Positions 53,618-63,610 of a stretch of DNA of 64,000 bases are shown in pieces. The notes beneath the pieces are model-generated. The model made no database searches. It had not been told where the DNA came from and saw only the letters and a list, made by a program, of their open reading frames with translations. The translations under genes and the position numbers were made by a program. The stretch is from an uncultured Mycolicibacterium sp. (GTDB lineage: Bacteria; Actinomycetota; Actinomycetes; Mycobacteriales; Mycobacteriaceae), in the NCBI RefSeq assembly GCF_937941905.1, contig NZ_CALDGS010000094.1:1-64000 (forward strand). Direction: 5' to 3'. The number at the start of each line of letters is the position of its first letter. Within the stretch, counting starts at the first letter, position 1.

Positions 53618-55131
53618 CGGCCGGCCTCCTGGCGGGTGTTGAGCACGTTGATGCCGCGGAACAGCGCGGCCGGGCAGCCGTGACTGACCGGCGCGACCTG
53701 GCCGGGCTGGGCCTTGCCGCAGTTGAACGCCCCGCCCAGCCGCCAGGTGGACGGCCCGCCGACGGCCTCCATCGCGCCCCAGAAGTCGGTGGTGGTGGCC
53801 TGGTAGGCCACGTCGCGCACCTGCCCGGCCAGGCGTCCGTTGCGGATGCGGTAGAACCGCTGGCCGGTGAACTGGAAGTTGTACCGCTGCATGTCGATCG
53901 ACCAGGACTTGTCGCCCACGATGTAGATGCCGTCGTCGACCCGGGCGATGAGCTCGGCGGTGTCGATGTCGTCCGGTCCGGGCTGCAGCGACACGTTCGC
54001 CATGCGCTGGATCGGCACGTGGTGCGGCGAGTCGGCGTAGGAGCAGCCGTTGGAGCGGGTCACCCCGAGCCGGGGCGCGAACACCCGGTCGAGCTGGTAG
54101 CCGACGAAGATGCCGTCGCGCACCAGGTCCCAGCGCTGGGCGCGCACCCCCTCGTCGTCGTAGCCGACGGTGGCCAGTCCGTGCGGCTCGATGCGGTCAG
54201 CGGTCACGTTCATCACCGGCGAGCCGTAGCGCAGCGTGCCGAGCTTGTCGGGGGTGGCGAAACTCGTTCCGGCGTAGGCGGCCTCGTAGCCGATGGCACG
54301 GTCGTACTCGGTGGCGTGGCCGATCGACTCGTGGATGGTCAGCCACAGATTGGTCGGGTCGATGACCAGGTCGGTGGGCCCCGGTTCGACGCCGGGGGCC
54401 TTGAGCTTCTCGGCGAGCAGGGTGGGGAGCTCGGCCAGCTCGCCGGTCCAGTCCCACACCTCGTCGCCGGCCACCAGCTCCCAGCCGTACCCGCCGGGCG
54501 GGCACAGCGTGCGCATGGTGTCGAACACCCCGGCGGCCGAGTCGACGGCCACCGCCTCCACCTCGGGCTGGATCCGCACCCGCTGCTGGGTGATCGAGGT
54601 GCCGAAGCTGTCGGCGTAGAAGGTCTGCTCCTTGACCGCCTGCACCGAGGCGGTGACGTGGTCCACGCCGTCGGCGGCCAGCAGCCGGCCGGAGTACTCG
54701 CCGAGCACGGCGATCTTGTCGGCGGCCGGCACCGTGAACGGGTCCACGGCGTAGTCGGACACCCAGCTCACGTCGCGGTAGACCGGTTCGGGGGCCAGCT
54801 CGATGCGTTCGGCGTTGAGCGGGGCCAGCGTGCCGGCCACCCGCACCGCCCGGCGGGCGGTCTCGGCGGCCACCGCCGGGTCGAGCTCGGCGTGCGAGGC
54901 GAACCCCCAGGTGCCGTCGACGATGACGCGCACCGCGAAGCCGATCTCCTGATCGAGCACCGCGGTCTCCAGCGCGCCGTCGCGCAACTGCACGACCTCG
55001 GTGAGGATGCGGTGGATGCGCAGATCCGCGTACTCGGCGCCGGCCTGCCGGGCGGCGGTCAGCGCGGCGTCGGCGAGGTGGTGGCGGGGCAGCGAACAGA
55101 AGTCCGGGTCGACACGGCGGGGCGCTGTCAC
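53614..55131 (-). CDS. TldD-family zinc metalloprotease
   Basis: 505 residues. The catalytic zinc helix is TIHESIGHATEYDRAIG (HExxxH). Other family blocks: GAEYADLRIHRI near the N-terminus, GFAVRVIVDGTWGFAS, YDDEGVRAQRWDLVRDG and NCGKAQPGQVAPVSHGCP at the C-terminus with the Cys ligand region. Active only as a heterodimer with TldE, whose gene follows with a 4-base overlap. Corresponds to Rv2315c. GTG at 55131; the open frame upstream runs antisense to nothing useful and lacks a domain. It starts 26 bases after the ecfT stop, in the same direction. Confidence 0.92.
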   Translation of the reverse strand: MTAPRRVDPDFCSLPRHHLADAALTAARQAGAEYADLRIHRILTEVVQLRDGALETAVLDQEIGFAVRVIVDGTWGFASHAELDPAVAAETARRAVRVAGTLAPLNAERIELAPEPVYRDVSWVSDYAVDPFTVPAADKIAVLGEYSGRLLAADGVDHVTASVQAVKEQTFYADSFGTSITQQRVRIQPEVEAVAVDSAAGVFDTMRTLCPPGGYGWELVAGDEVWDWTGELAELPTLLAEKLKAPGVEPGPTDLVIDPTNLWLTIHESIGHATEYDRAIGYEAAYAGTSFATPDKLGTLRYGSPVMNVTADRIEPHGLATVGYDDEGVRAQRWDLVRDGIFVGYQLDRVFAPRLGVTRSNGCSYADSPHHVPIQRMANVSLQPGPDDIDTAELIARVDDGIYIVGDKSWSIDMQRYNFQFTGQRFYRIRNGRLAGQVRDVAYQATTTDFWGAMEAVGGPSTWRLGGAFNCGKAQPGQVAPVSHGCPAALFRGINVLNTRQEAGR

Positions 55132-55156
55132 GCGGTCAACGGTAACCGGGACGGGG

Positions 55157-55981
55157 CTAACCGGTGGCGAGCACCACCAGTTCCAGGGCCAGCGCGCCGC
55201 CGCACACCAGCACCACCACAGCGAAGGCGACCGCGTCGCGCCGGTGCGGCCGCGAGGGCGCGGCCGACAGCTGCCCCGCCCCGCCGCGGGCGGTGATGGC
55301 GTCGCCCATCTCGTCGGCACGCCGCAGCGCGGCGGTGACCGCCGCGGCGAGCAGGTCGATCACCTCGATCCACCAGCGCACCAGCCGGCCCCGCCGGGCA
55401 CGGCCGGGTGGGGCGGGCCGCAGCTGCCGGGCGGCGTAGAGGATGCGGAACTCGTCGATGAGCATCGGGAACGCACGCAGCGCCAGCGCCAGCGCGACCG
55501 CCCAGTCGTCGACCGGGATGCGCAGCGGCCGCAGCGGCCGGCCCAGCACGGCCACCGCCGGGGCGACGTCGGCGACGTTGGTGGTCCACGACACCAGCGC
55601 GCCCAGCCCGAGCAGCACCACCGACAGCGCGGTGATGCGCAGGAAGTTCAGCAACCCGCCCAGCCCGAGCTGGGCGCCGCCGACCGCGACGGTCGGCTCC
55701 CCGCCGGCGAACGCGGCGGTGACCCCGCCCAACACGAGCAGCACGATCAGCCAGCGCGGCACCGACGGCAGCGCGCCGCGCGGGATGCGCGCCAACCGGG
55801 CCGCGACGAGCACGAGCAGCGCGACCGCGGCGATCGGCACCCAGCCGGGATAGAAGGTCAGCAGCACCCCGATGCCGGCGACGATGAGCAGCTTGCTGCC
55901 GGCCCACAGGCGGTGGATGACGGTGTCGCCGGGCACCGGGCGCAGCAGCACCACCGGGCGGCGGCGGGCCGGGGCGCTCAC
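55157..55981 (-). CDS. ECF transporter transmembrane subunit EcfT
   Basis: 274 residues. EcfT/CbiQ family: four to five membrane helices and two cytoplasmic coupling helices with the ARG-type motifs, seen here as [28 protein letters not shown] ([14 protein letters not shown]) and [15 protein letters not shown]. It links the vitamin-binding S unit to the ATPases. GTG at 55981 overlaps the stop of the EcfA gene by 4 bases. Corresponds to Rv2325c. Confidence 0.92.
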   Translation of the reverse strand: MSAPARRRPVVLLRPVPGDTVIHRLWAGSKLLIVAGIGVLLTFYPGWVPIAAVALLVLVAARLARIPRGALPSVPRWLIVLLVLGGVTAAFAGGEPTVAVGGAQLGLGGLLNFLRITALSVVLLGLGALVSWTTNVADVAPAVAVLGRPLRPLRIPVDDWAVALALALRAFPMLIDEFRILYAARQLRPAPPGRARRGRLVRWWIEVIDLLAAAVTAALRRADEMGDAITARGGAGQLSAAPSRPHRRDAVAFAVVVLVCGGALALELVVLATG

Positions 55982-58017
55982 TGCAGGCCTCCGGCGGTGG
56001 TGGGGGCGGCGTGCAGCCGGCCGTCGACGAGGTGCACGGTGCGCGGGCAGAGCTCCTCCAGGCCGGAGAAGTCGTGCGAGATGACGACGACGGTCAGCCC
56101 GGCGCGGCGGCGCAGGTCGGCCAGCAGCCGCAGCAGACCGCGCTGGCTGGCCGCGTCCAGCCCGGCCAGCGGTTCGTCGAGCACGAGCGCCCGGGGGGAC
56201 CGGGCCAGCAGCCCGGCCAGCACCACCCGGCGCATCTGGCCGCCGGAGAGCTGGTCGATGCGCCGGTGCGCCAGGGCCGGGTCGAGCCCGACGGTGCGCA
56301 GCGCGCGGTGCACCCGGGCGGTGTCGCGCGGGGAGAATCCGGCGGTGGCGGCGATCTCCAGGTCCACCCGGTTGCGCATGAGCTGCAGCCGGGCCGCCTG
56401 GAAGGACAGCGCCACCGCACCGACCTGCTCGCTGACCGGCCGGCCGTCGAGCAGGGCCGCGCCGGTGGTGGGCACGGTCAGCCCGGCCATGATCCAGGCC
56501 AGGGTGGACTTGCCGGAGCCGTTGCGGCCGTGGATGAGCACGCCCTCGCCCTCGTGCACGGTGAGGTCCACCCCGCGCAGCGCGGTCTTGGCCCACGGGG
56601 TGCCGCCGGCGTATTCGTGGGTGACGCCGCGCAGTTCGAGGACCGGCCGGCCGCCGGGGTCGGGTGCGGTGCCGGCCGGCACCGGGGCGGTCTCGACCAT
56701 GCCGGTGTTGTCGGCCGCGCCGCCGTTGCCGGTGAGCGCGACGGTGCGGTCGGCGGCCTCGGCCTCCGACTCGTAGTGGGTGATGTGCACCAGCGCCATG
56801 CGGTGGCGTTCGGTCAGCCCGGACAGCACCCCCATCAGGGTCTCCCGGCCCTGCTGGTCGACCATGCTGGTGACCTCGTCGGCGATGAGCAGCGCGGGTT
56901 CGCGGGCCAGCGCGGCGGCGACGGCCAGCCGCTGCAGCTCGCCGCCGGAGAGCCCGCCGGTGTCGCGGTCGGCCATGCCGGCCAGCCCGACCTCGGCCAG
57001 CAGCCGGTTTACGTCGGTGCGGGCGCCGGGCGGCAGACCCCACACCACGTCGTCGGCGACGCGGGTGCCGAGCACCTGGCTTTCGGGGTGCTGCATGATC
57101 ACCGCGGTGCCGCCGATCGCGCCCAGCCCGACCGCCCCGGGCCGTTCCACCGTGCCGGCGGTGGGCGCACGGCCGGCCAGCAGCAGCATGAGCGTGGTCT
57201 TGCCGGCGCCGTTGGCCCCGGTGACGGCGATGTGCTCGCCGGGTTCGACGTCCAGCGACACCGGCCCGAGCGCGTCGCGGTCCGCCCCCGGGTAGCGGAA
57301 CCGCACGTCGCGCATCCGCAGCGGCACCGGCGCGACCGGGCCGTCCTCCGGCGGGCTGTCGAGTTTGTGCACGTCGGGCACGTCGACCAGGCGGGCCAGC
57401 ACCCGCGACAGCGCCCACCAGCCGATCAGGGTGACGGTGGTGATGCTGACCACCCCGGCGGCGAAGAACAGCAGCGGCCAGTAGTCCAGCGCGACGGCGA
57501 AGTCGTGGCGCAGCCGCTGCGCCGCGTCCTGCATGCCGGGGATGCGGTCGAGCACCGCGGCGACGCCGGTGACGTTGGCGGTGACCGAGTCGAACAGCAG
57601 GTTGCGCAGCCGCGACAGCACGGTCAGCGCCGCGACGATCACCGCGCCGAACAGCGCCCCGGCGCCGAGCGCGACCACGAACACGGTCGGGGTGCCGCGG
57701 CCGCGGCGTTTGACGATGCCGGTGAGCCCGCCGATGTAGGCGCAGTCGAGCACCGACATGAACCCGCCCATCCCGGCGATGAGGAAGGCGATGGTGGCGC
57801 CGGCGACCGCGGCGGCCACGAGCACCCGCAGCCGGTACCGGTAGGCCAGCAGGCCCATCGGGACGGTGCCGAGCAGCACCAGACCGGCGGCGAACGGGAC
57901 GACGACCGCGATGATGGCGGTGGCCGCGGTGAGCGCGGCCATGACCGCGGCCTGGGCGAGCTCGACCGGGTGCAGCGAACCGGCGCGTGGGTACGTCGCG
58001 TCCCGGCTCACGGTCAT
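55978..58017 (-). CDS. Fused ECF transporter S component and two ATPase domains
   Basis: 679 residues in three parts: a six-helix membrane domain (1-220, with [22 protein letters not shown], an EcfS/DUF2232-like region), ATPase 1 (about 240-440: [32 protein letters not shown]) and ATPase 2 (about 465-670: [38 protein letters not shown]). Both ATPase sites look competent. With EcfT it makes a complete energy-coupling-factor importer from two genes. Substrate (a vitamin or metal) is not evident; no riboswitch is seen upstream. Corresponds to Rv2326c. ATG at 58017; divergent from a MarR gene. Confidence 0.92.
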   Translation of the reverse strand: MTVSRDATYPRAGSLHPVELAQAAVMAALTAATAIIAVVVPFAAGLVLLGTVPMGLLAYRYRLRVLVAAAVAGATIAFLIAGMGGFMSVLDCAYIGGLTGIVKRRGRGTPTVFVVALGAGALFGAVIVAALTVLSRLRNLLFDSVTANVTGVAAVLDRIPGMQDAAQRLRHDFAVALDYWPLLFFAAGVVSITTVTLIGWWALSRVLARLVDVPDVHKLDSPPEDGPVAPVPLRMRDVRFRYPGADRDALGPVSLDVEPGEHIAVTGANGAGKTTLMLLLAGRAPTAGTVERPGAVGLGAIGGTAVIMQHPESQVLGTRVADDVVWGLPPGARTDVNRLLAEVGLAGMADRDTGGLSGGELQRLAVAAALAREPALLIADEVTSMVDQQGRETLMGVLSGLTERHRMALVHITHYESEAEAADRTVALTGNGGAADNTGMVETAPVPAGTAPDPGGRPVLELRGVTHEYAGGTPWAKTALRGVDLTVHEGEGVLIHGRNGSGKSTLAWIMAGLTVPTTGAALLDGRPVSEQVGAVALSFQAARLQLMRNRVDLEIAATAGFSPRDTARVHRALRTVGLDPALAHRRIDQLSGGQMRRVVLAGLLARSPRALVLDEPLAGLDAASQRGLLRLLADLRRRAGLTVVVISHDFSGLEELCPRTVHLVDGRLHAAPTTAGGLQ

Positions 58018-58086
58018 TTCACGATTCTGCCAGCCGGTCCCGACGCGTCCGCCGCGGCGGCTGTGACGAGCGGCACTCCGCTCGAG

Positions 58087-58123
58087 TTGCTTCTGTATAG
58101 CAAAGCTATGTAATTTGGTGGGC
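58087..58123 (+). promoter_or_regulatory. Leaderless MarR promoter with palindrome between -35 and -10
   Basis: TTGCTT (58087-58092), 18 bases, TAATTT (58111-58116), with the GTG at 58124 seven bases on. ATAGC-AAA-GCTAT (58097-58109) lies between the two boxes, so the MarR dimer would block polymerase. Also upstream of the divergent ECF gene. Confidence 0.6.
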
Positions 58124-58609
58124 GTGAGCTCACCGACGTCCCAGCAGCGCACCCCGGAGTCGCCCGGGGACGAATCGCTCGGGGCGGAGCTGCTCGCCGT
58201 GGTGGCCCGGCTCAACCGGCTGGCCACCCAGCGGATCCGGCTGCCGCTGCCGGTCGCGCAGGCCCGGCTGCTGGCGACGATCATGGACCAGGGTCCGGCC
58301 CGGATCTCGGACCTGGCCACGCTGGACCACTGTTCCCAGCCGACCATGACCACCCAGGTGCGCCGGCTGGAGGAGGCCGGACTGGTCTCCCGCAGCCCCG
58401 ACCCGACCGATGCGCGTGCGGTGCGCATCAGTATCACCCCGGCCGGGGAACGCACCGTCGTCCGCAGCCGCGCCGACCGCGGCGCGGCCATCGACCCGTA
58501 CATCGAGCGCCTCAGCGACGAGGAGCGCGGGGTGCTCACCGAGGCGATCGGCATCATGCGCCGGCTCATCGCCGAGGCCGGGGGCCATCAGCCCTCGGGC
58601 CGCCGTTAG
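58124..58609 (+). CDS. MarR-family regulator (Rv2327-like)
   Basis: 161 residues with a MarR winged helix: [39 protein letters not shown] (recognition helix) and the wing [23 protein letters not shown] 58124 is preferred because it coincides with the expected start of a leaderless mRNA; in-frame TTG 58115 and GTG 58118 are alternatives. Divergent from the ECF transporter as in Rv2326c/Rv2327, and 42 bases before the MFS exporter, which it probably also controls. Confidence 0.9.
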   Translation: MSSPTSQQRTPESPGDESLGAELLAVVARLNRLATQRIRLPLPVAQARLLATIMDQGPARISDLATLDHCSQPTMTTQVRRLEEAGLVSRSPDPTDARAVRISITPAGERTVVRSRADRGAAIDPYIERLSDEERGVLTEAIGIMRRLIAEAGGHQPSGRR

Positions 58610-58651
58610 TGCGGCAGTTTCGCCGGACCGAGATTGGAAGTGTTGCCACCC

Positions 58652-59842
58652 ATGTGGCGTCAACCGAGAGCTGTTTGGGCAGTTGCGTTTTCGGCCGTCG
58701 TGGCCTTCATGGGGATCGGCCTGGTCGATCCCATCCTCAAACCCATCGCCGACGAACTCGGCGCCACCCCGTCACAGGTGTCCCTGCTGTTCACCAGCTA
58801 CATGGCGGTGATGGGGGTGGCGATGCTGATCACCGGCGTGGTGTCGGACCGCATCGGCCCGAAGCGCACCCTGCTGCTGGGCCTGGTGGTGATCATCGCC
58901 GGGGCCGCGCTGGCCGGACTGTCGGACACCGTGCTGGGCATCATCGGCTGGCGGGCGCTGTGGGGGCTGGGCAACGCGCTGTTCATCGCCACCGCGCTGG
59001 CGACCATCGTGTCGTCGGCGCGCGGCTCGGTGGCGCAGGCGATCATCCTCTACGAGGCCGCCCTCGGGGTGGGCATCGCGATCGGCCCGCTGGTGGGCGG
59101 GGCGCTCGGCTCGGTCTCCTGGCGCGGGCCGTTTCTGGGGGTGTCGGCCCTGATGGCGGTGGCGGTGGTGATCACCGCCGCGATGCTGCCGGCCACCCCG
59201 CGGCCGGCCCGGGCCGGCTCGCTGGCCGACCCGTTCCGGGCGCTGCGCCACCCCGGACTGCTCGGGGTGGCGATCACCGCGCTGTTGTACAACTTCGGGT
59301 TCTTCACGCTGCTGGCGTTCACCCCGTTCCCGCTGGACCTCGGCGCACACCAGATCGGCCTGATCTTCTTCGGCTGGGGGGTGGCGCTGGCCGTCTCCTC
59401 GGTGCTGGTGGCGCCGCGGTTGCAGGCCCGGTTCGGCACGCTGCCCACCCTGCTGGCCAACCTGGCCGCGATGACCGCCACCCTGGCGGCGATGGCGCTC
59501 GGCGCCGATCAAAAGGCGGTGCTGGCCACCTGCGTGGTGGTGGCCGGGGTGTTCATCGGCATCAACAACACGCTGATCACCGAGGTGGTGATGAAGGCCG
59601 CGCCGGTGCAGCGGTCGGTGGCCTCGGCCGCCTACAGCTTCCTGCGCTTCGGCGGCGCGGCGGTGGCGCCGTGGCTGGCCGGGGTGCTCGGCGAGCGCGA
59701 CGTGCACCTGCCGTTCTGGGTGGGTGCGGCCGCGGTGGCGGCCGGCGCGCTGGTGCTGGCCGCCTTCCGGTCGCAGCTCCCCGACCTCGACACCGTCGAA
59801 CACCACCGCGTCGACGCCGAGCCGCAGCCCGCCGTCGGGTGA
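58652..59842 (+). CDS. Major facilitator superfamily exporter
   Basis: 396 residues, 12 predicted helices. The MFS motif A between helices 2 and 3 is GVVSDRIGPKRTLL; helix 1 is AVAFSAVVAFMGIGLVDPIL and motif C-like GIAIGPLVGGALG lies in helix 5, which is typical of drug-proton antiporters (DHA1). Likely an efflux pump regulated by the MarR protein upstream. ATG 58652 (MWRQPRA) chosen; an in-frame TTG at 58634 would add six residues. Convergent with the VIT1-type gene, 6 bases between stops. Confidence 0.9.
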   Translation: MWRQPRAVWAVAFSAVVAFMGIGLVDPILKPIADELGATPSQVSLLFTSYMAVMGVAMLITGVVSDRIGPKRTLLLGLVVIIAGAALAGLSDTVLGIIGWRALWGLGNALFIATALATIVSSARGSVAQAIILYEAALGVGIAIGPLVGGALGSVSWRGPFLGVSALMAVAVVITAAMLPATPRPARAGSLADPFRALRHPGLLGVAITALLYNFGFFTLLAFTPFPLDLGAHQIGLIFFGWGVALAVSSVLVAPRLQARFGTLPTLLANLAAMTATLAAMALGADQKAVLATCVVVAGVFIGINNTLITEVVMKAAPVQRSVASAAYSFLRFGGAAVAPWLAGVLGERDVHLPFWVGAAAVAAGALVLAAFRSQLPDLDTVEHHRVDAEPQPAVG

Positions 59843-59848
59843 GCGCCG

Positions 59849-60580
59849 CTAGGTGACCACGGTTCCCACCAGCGCGCCGACCAGGTAGGTGGCGGCGATC
59901 GCCACCGCGCCGAGCAGCAGTTGGCGGCCGGCGGCGAACCACACCGGTTTGCGGGTGAACCGCGCCGCCACCGCCCCGGCCAGCATCAGCCCCAGGCCGC
60001 CGAAGGCCAGCCCGAGCCACAGCGACTCGAAGCCGAACAGGTACGGGATGAGCGGGGTGACCGCGCCGATGGCGAACATCACGAACGAGGACACCGCGGC
60101 GACGACCGGGGACGGCTTCTCCCGCGGGTCGACGCCGATCTCCTGGACCAGGTGGAAGTTCACCGCGCGGTTCTCGTCGCGGTGGATCTCCGCGGCCGCC
60201 TGCTCGGCGGTGGACCGGGTCAGCCCGACCCCCATCAGCATCTCGGCGAGCTCGGCCCGCTCGGCCTGCGGGTGCCGGCGGAAGGCGCGCCGCTCGACGA
60301 GCACCTCGGAGTCGATCTGCTCGTTGGCGGTGCTCACCGAGGTGTACTCGCCCAGCGCCATCGAGAACGCACCGGCCGCCAGGCCCGCGAACCCGCCGAG
60401 CACCACCGCGTGCGCGTCGGCGGCGGCGCCGATGCCGGCGATCAGCGCGGTGTTGGACACCAGGCCGTCCATCGCCCCGAAGGTCGCCGCGCGCAGCCAA
60501 CCGCCGCTGACGTCGCCGTGCTTGTGATCGATCTCGTGCGGGCGCCAGGACCGCCCGCCACCCGGTTCGACTTGTCCCAT
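59849..60580 (-). CDS. VIT1/CCC1-family iron/manganese transporter
   Basis: 243 residues of the vacuolar-iron-transporter family. GWLRAATFGAMDGLVSNTALIAG starts helix 1, GFAGLAAGAFSMALGEYTSVST is helix 2 with the conserved Met/Glu metal path, followed by a charged cytoplasmic helix pair (residues 90-160, Glu/His-rich: HRDENRAVNFH, the metal-binding domain) and three C-terminal helices. Bacterial members export or sequester Fe2+ or Mn2+. ATG at 60580 (MGQVEPGGG) gives a short soluble N-terminus; an upstream in-frame start at 60616 is less likely. Confidence 0.92.
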   Translation of the reverse strand: MGQVEPGGGRSWRPHEIDHKHGDVSGGWLRAATFGAMDGLVSNTALIAGIGAAADAHAVVLGGFAGLAAGAFSMALGEYTSVSTANEQIDSEVLVERRAFRRHPQAERAELAEMLMGVGLTRSTAEQAAAEIHRDENRAVNFHLVQEIGVDPREKPSPVVAAVSSFVMFAIGAVTPLIPYLFGFESLWLGLAFGGLGLMLAGAVAARFTRKPVWFAAGRQLLLGAVAIAATYLVGALVGTVVT

Positions 60581-60683
60581 TCGTCGATTCAACGACGGTG
60601 CGCGCACCGGATTCAACGAAGGTCACCCTATGCCCGTCGGGCCGCGGAGGTTTCGCCGGACGGACAGCGGGCTATGGACAGGT

Positions 60684-62618
60684 ATGACCACCACCGCAGA
60701 ACAGCTGCGCAACGCGCTCGACGGCCGCTGGCGCGACGTCCGCAACGCGACCCGCCTCGAGCTCACCGACCCGGTGTTCCGGCCGCACTACACCCCCAAC
60801 ACCGCCATCGCCCGGGCGAAGGTGGCCGAACAGCTGCGCATCATGGCCGCCGCCGGCGTGGCCGAGGACGGCTTCCGCAAGGAGCACGGCGGCAACGGCG
60901 ACGTCGGCGCGGCGGTGACCCGCATCGAGATGCTGGCGATGAGCGACCTGTCGCTGATGGTCAAGGCCGGGGTGCAGTGGGGGCTGTTCGGCGGTGCGGT
61001 GGAGAACCTCGGCACCGAGCGCCACCACCGGGCCTACGTGCGCCGCATCATCGATCTGGACGTGCTCGGCTGTTTCGCGATGACCGAGACCGGCCACGGC
61101 AGCGACGTGCAGTCGCTGGAGACCACCGCCACCTACGACCCGGCCGGCCGGGAGTTCGTGGTGCACTCCCCCACCCCCACCGCGCGCAAGGACTACATCG
61201 GCGGGGCTGCCGAATCCGCGCGCATGGCAGCGGTTTTCGCCCAGCTGATCACAGGCGGGCAGAACCACGGGGTGCACTGCCTGCTGGTGCCGATCCGCGA
61301 CGAGCAGGGCAACGACCTGCCCGGGGTGCACACCTCCGACTGCGACTACAAGGGCGGGCTGCCCGGGGTGGACAACGGCCGGATCACCTTCGACCGGGTG
61401 CGGGTCCCGCGGGAGAACCTGCTCAACCGCTACGGCGATGTCGCCCCCGACGGCAGCTACCACTCCCCCATCGACAACCCCAACCGGCGGTTCTTCACCA
61501 TGCTCGGCACCCTGGTGCGGGGCCGGGTCACCGTCGGCGGTGCCGCGGCCGCCGCGGCCCGCGTCGCGCTCGACATCGCCACCCGATACGCGTTGCAGCG
61601 CAAGCAGTTCAACACCCCCGACGGCGACGACGAGGTGCTGATCATGGACTACCTGGTGCACCAGCGCCGGCTGCTGCCGCTGATCGCCACCTCGTACGCG
61701 CTGCAGTTCGCCCAGAACGAGCTGGTCGCCAAGTGTCACGACCTGCAGACCAGCGACGACCCCGACCCGGAGGAGCAGCGCGAGCTGGAGGCCCGCGCGG
61801 CCGGCCTGAAGGCGGCGAACACCTGGCACGCCAGCCGGGCCATCCAGGAGGCCCGCGAGGCCTGCGGCGGGGCGGGTTACCTCGCCGAGAACCGGCTGAT
61901 CGGGCTGCGCGGCGACATCGACGTGTTCACCACGTTCGAGGGCGACAACCACGTGCTGACCCAGCTGGTGGCCAAGCACCTGCTGACCGCCTACGCCGAC
62001 GACGTGCGCTCGATGAGCCCGGTGGAGTGGGTGCGGTTCGCGGCCAACGCCGTCGGCACCCGGGTGCTCAAACGCACCGCCGCCGAGCCGATCATCCAGA
62101 CCATCCTGGACAACCGGCAGGACAACGAGGAGGAGGGCAGCCTGTTCAACCGCGGCACCCAGCTGAAGATGTTCGAGGACCGCGAGGAGTACCTGCTCGC
62201 CTCGGTGGCGCGCCGGCTGCAGGGCCGCAGCAAGGAGATGAGCGCGTTCGACGCGTTCAACGCGGTGCAGGACCACGTGCTGCACGCCGCGCGGGCGCAC
62301 ATCGACCGGGTGGTGCTCGAGGCGTTCGTGGCCGGCATCGACGCCTGCCCCGCCGACGAGGCCGGCGACGACGAGGCGCGCCGCGTCCTGGGGATGGTCT
62401 GCGACCTGTACGCGCTGTCGGTGATCGAGCAGGACCGGGCGTGGTTCATCGAGCACCGGTTCATCTCCACCGAGCGGGCCAAGGCGGTCACCCGGGGCGT
62501 CAACGAGCGCTGCCGCACCCTGCGCCCGTACGCCGAGCTGCTCGTCGACGGCTTCGGCATCCCCGAACCGCTGCGCGACGTGCCGATGCTGCACCCGGAC
62601 CGGATCGGCGCCGAATGA
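60684..62618 (+). CDS. Acyl-CoA oxidase family flavoenzyme
   Basis: 644 residues, longer than an acyl-CoA dehydrogenase (about 390) and matching the acyl-CoA oxidase layout: N-terminal helical domain, FAD-binding beta domain with FAMTETGHGSDVQSLETTA and DYIGGAA, a central helical domain with YALQRKQFNT, the typical TFEGDNHVLTQLVAKHLL segment (residues about 415-432), and a C-terminal ACOX domain. It introduces the 2,3 double bond into acyl-CoA and, if a true oxidase, passes electrons to oxygen. ATG 60684; TATGGA lies 5 bases upstream and may be a leaderless -10 box. Convergent with the lipoprotein gene, 4 bases between stops. Confidence 0.92.
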   Translation: MTTTAEQLRNALDGRWRDVRNATRLELTDPVFRPHYTPNTAIARAKVAEQLRIMAAAGVAEDGFRKEHGGNGDVGAAVTRIEMLAMSDLSLMVKAGVQWGLFGGAVENLGTERHHRAYVRRIIDLDVLGCFAMTETGHGSDVQSLETTATYDPAGREFVVHSPTPTARKDYIGGAAESARMAAVFAQLITGGQNHGVHCLLVPIRDEQGNDLPGVHTSDCDYKGGLPGVDNGRITFDRVRVPRENLLNRYGDVAPDGSYHSPIDNPNRRFFTMLGTLVRGRVTVGGAAAAAARVALDIATRYALQRKQFNTPDGDDEVLIMDYLVHQRRLLPLIATSYALQFAQNELVAKCHDLQTSDDPDPEEQRELEARAAGLKAANTWHASRAIQEAREACGGAGYLAENRLIGLRGDIDVFTTFEGDNHVLTQLVAKHLLTAYADDVRSMSPVEWVRFAANAVGTRVLKRTAAEPIIQTILDNRQDNEEEGSLFNRGTQLKMFEDREEYLLASVARRLQGRSKEMSAFDAFNAVQDHVLHAARAHIDRVVLEAFVAGIDACPADEAGDDEARRVLGMVCDLYALSVIEQDRAWFIEHRFISTERAKAVTRGVNERCRTLRPYAELLVDGFGIPEPLRDVPMLHPDRIGAE

Positions 62619-62622
62619 CGGC

Positions 62623-63114
62623 TCAGCCCTCGGGCACCGGGTCGAGCGCGGTGAGCTCGCCGTGCTCGTCGAGGGTGTAGCGCACGGTCGCCAGCCCGGT
62701 CGGGCAGCACAGCTCGTCGTCGCCCTGGCGCCACTGGAACTGCACCAGCGCGGCGTCGTCGGTGGCGCGCAGCGCGGTGAGGTAGGGCCGCGGCTCGGGA
62801 GCCGCGGTGCCGACGAACCGGTCACCGGCGAAGAACAGCACCTGGGCCAGGCCGTCCTCGGTGGGCGGCAGCGGCGCGGCCTGCACCCAGTACAGCCGGC
62901 AATCGCCGGTGTGGCCGCGGGCGGTCTCCTGCCAGGGCAGGGCGCCGTGGGCGCGTGGCAACCGCCCCAGCGCGGCGTTGACGGCCTGCTCGCCGGGGCC
63001 GTCGGCCGGGGTGCAGGTGTCGGGTTCGGACGGCGACGTGCCGGGCGGGCTCCAGCCGCAGCCGGCGAACACGCCGATCACCAGCACCGCAGTGATCAAC
63101 CGCAACGTCCGCAT
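62623..63114 (-). CDS. lppP: LppP/LprE-family lipoprotein
   Basis: 163 residues. Signal peptide MRTLRLITAVLVIGVF followed by the lipobox AGC, so Cys19 is lipidated and the protein is anchored outside the membrane. The mature region has DTCTPADGPGEQAVNAALGRLP, DCRLYWVQ and ELCCPTGLATVRY, giving conserved Cys residues for disulfides. It matches the LppP/LprE family; M. tuberculosis LppP (Rv2330c) lies in the same neighbourhood. LppP is reported as important for growth in the host, function unknown. Confidence 0.88.
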   Translation of the reverse strand: MRTLRLITAVLVIGVFAGCGWSPPGTSPSEPDTCTPADGPGEQAVNAALGRLPRAHGALPWQETARGHTGDCRLYWVQAAPLPPTEDGLAQVLFFAGDRFVGTAAPEPRPYLTALRATDDAALVQFQWRQGDDELCCPTGLATVRYTLDEHGELTALDPVPEG

Positions 63115-63122
63115 GCCTGAAG

Positions 63123-63147
63123 CTTACGGATATGACGTTTCCGTAAG
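63123..63147. promoter_or_regulatory. Dyad in divergent promoter of lppP and the following gene
   Basis: CTTACGGA (63123-63130) and TCCGTAAG (63140-63147), perfect 8-base arms with a 9-base spacer, 8 bases upstream of the lppP ATG and in the 106-base gap before the next gene. Looks like a repressor site acting on lppP; regulator unknown. Confidence 0.5.
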
Positions 63148-63220
63148 GTGTGCACCACGTGGCTGCGGTTCGCCCTCTAGGCTGGCTTCGGCAAACCATC
63201 GACGATGAAGGAGACCGCTC

Positions 63221-63586
63221 ATGGCGTGGTACCTGGCCCTGCAAGGACCGGCCCACACGAGCAACCAGGCGCTGATCTACGAGCTGCACGAGTCGGCGGA
63301 CATCGACAAGATCACCGAGGACATGGCGGCCGCCGCGACCATCGACCGGGTGGTGCAGATCCCGGCCGTGCTGCAGCACGTGAACAAGCAGGTGACGATC
63401 AACGTCCGGCCCGCGGCGTGGGCGGTGTGGAGCTTCTACGAGCTGAGCGAGGAGGAGCGCAAGAAGCTGCCGTCGGGCAACCCGCTGCTCGACGCGCTGG
63501 CCCAGGCGGCCGCCCGCCAGCAGCAGCTCCAGCAGCAGGGCCAGCCGGGGGCCGCGCAGCAGATCCCCGACATCTTCCGCCGCTGA
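63221..63586 (+). CDS. Hypothetical protein
   Basis: 121 residues, well supported as a gene by AAGGAG 7 bases before the ATG and by a terminator after the stop. N-terminal 80 residues are a compact alpha/beta sequence (MAWYLALQGPAHTSNQ, LHESADIDKITEDMAAAATI, VNKQVTINVRPAAWAVWSFYEL); the last 35 are Gln-rich (QQQLQQQGQPGAAQQ) and probably disordered. No signal peptide or membrane helix. I do not recognise the family. Confidence 0.75.
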   Translation: MAWYLALQGPAHTSNQALIYELHESADIDKITEDMAAAATIDRVVQIPAVLQHVNKQVTINVRPAAWAVWSFYELSEEERKKLPSGNPLLDALAQAAARQQQLQQQGQPGAAQQIPDIFRR

Positions 63587-63610
63587 GGCTGCCGCCGCCG
63601 AGGCGACGAC

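Noticed and set aside
58018..58123. Riboswitch ahead of the ECF transporter
   Set aside because: Gap is short and shows only a promoter and MarR-like palindrome; no cobalamin, TPP or other riboswitch core could be recognised.
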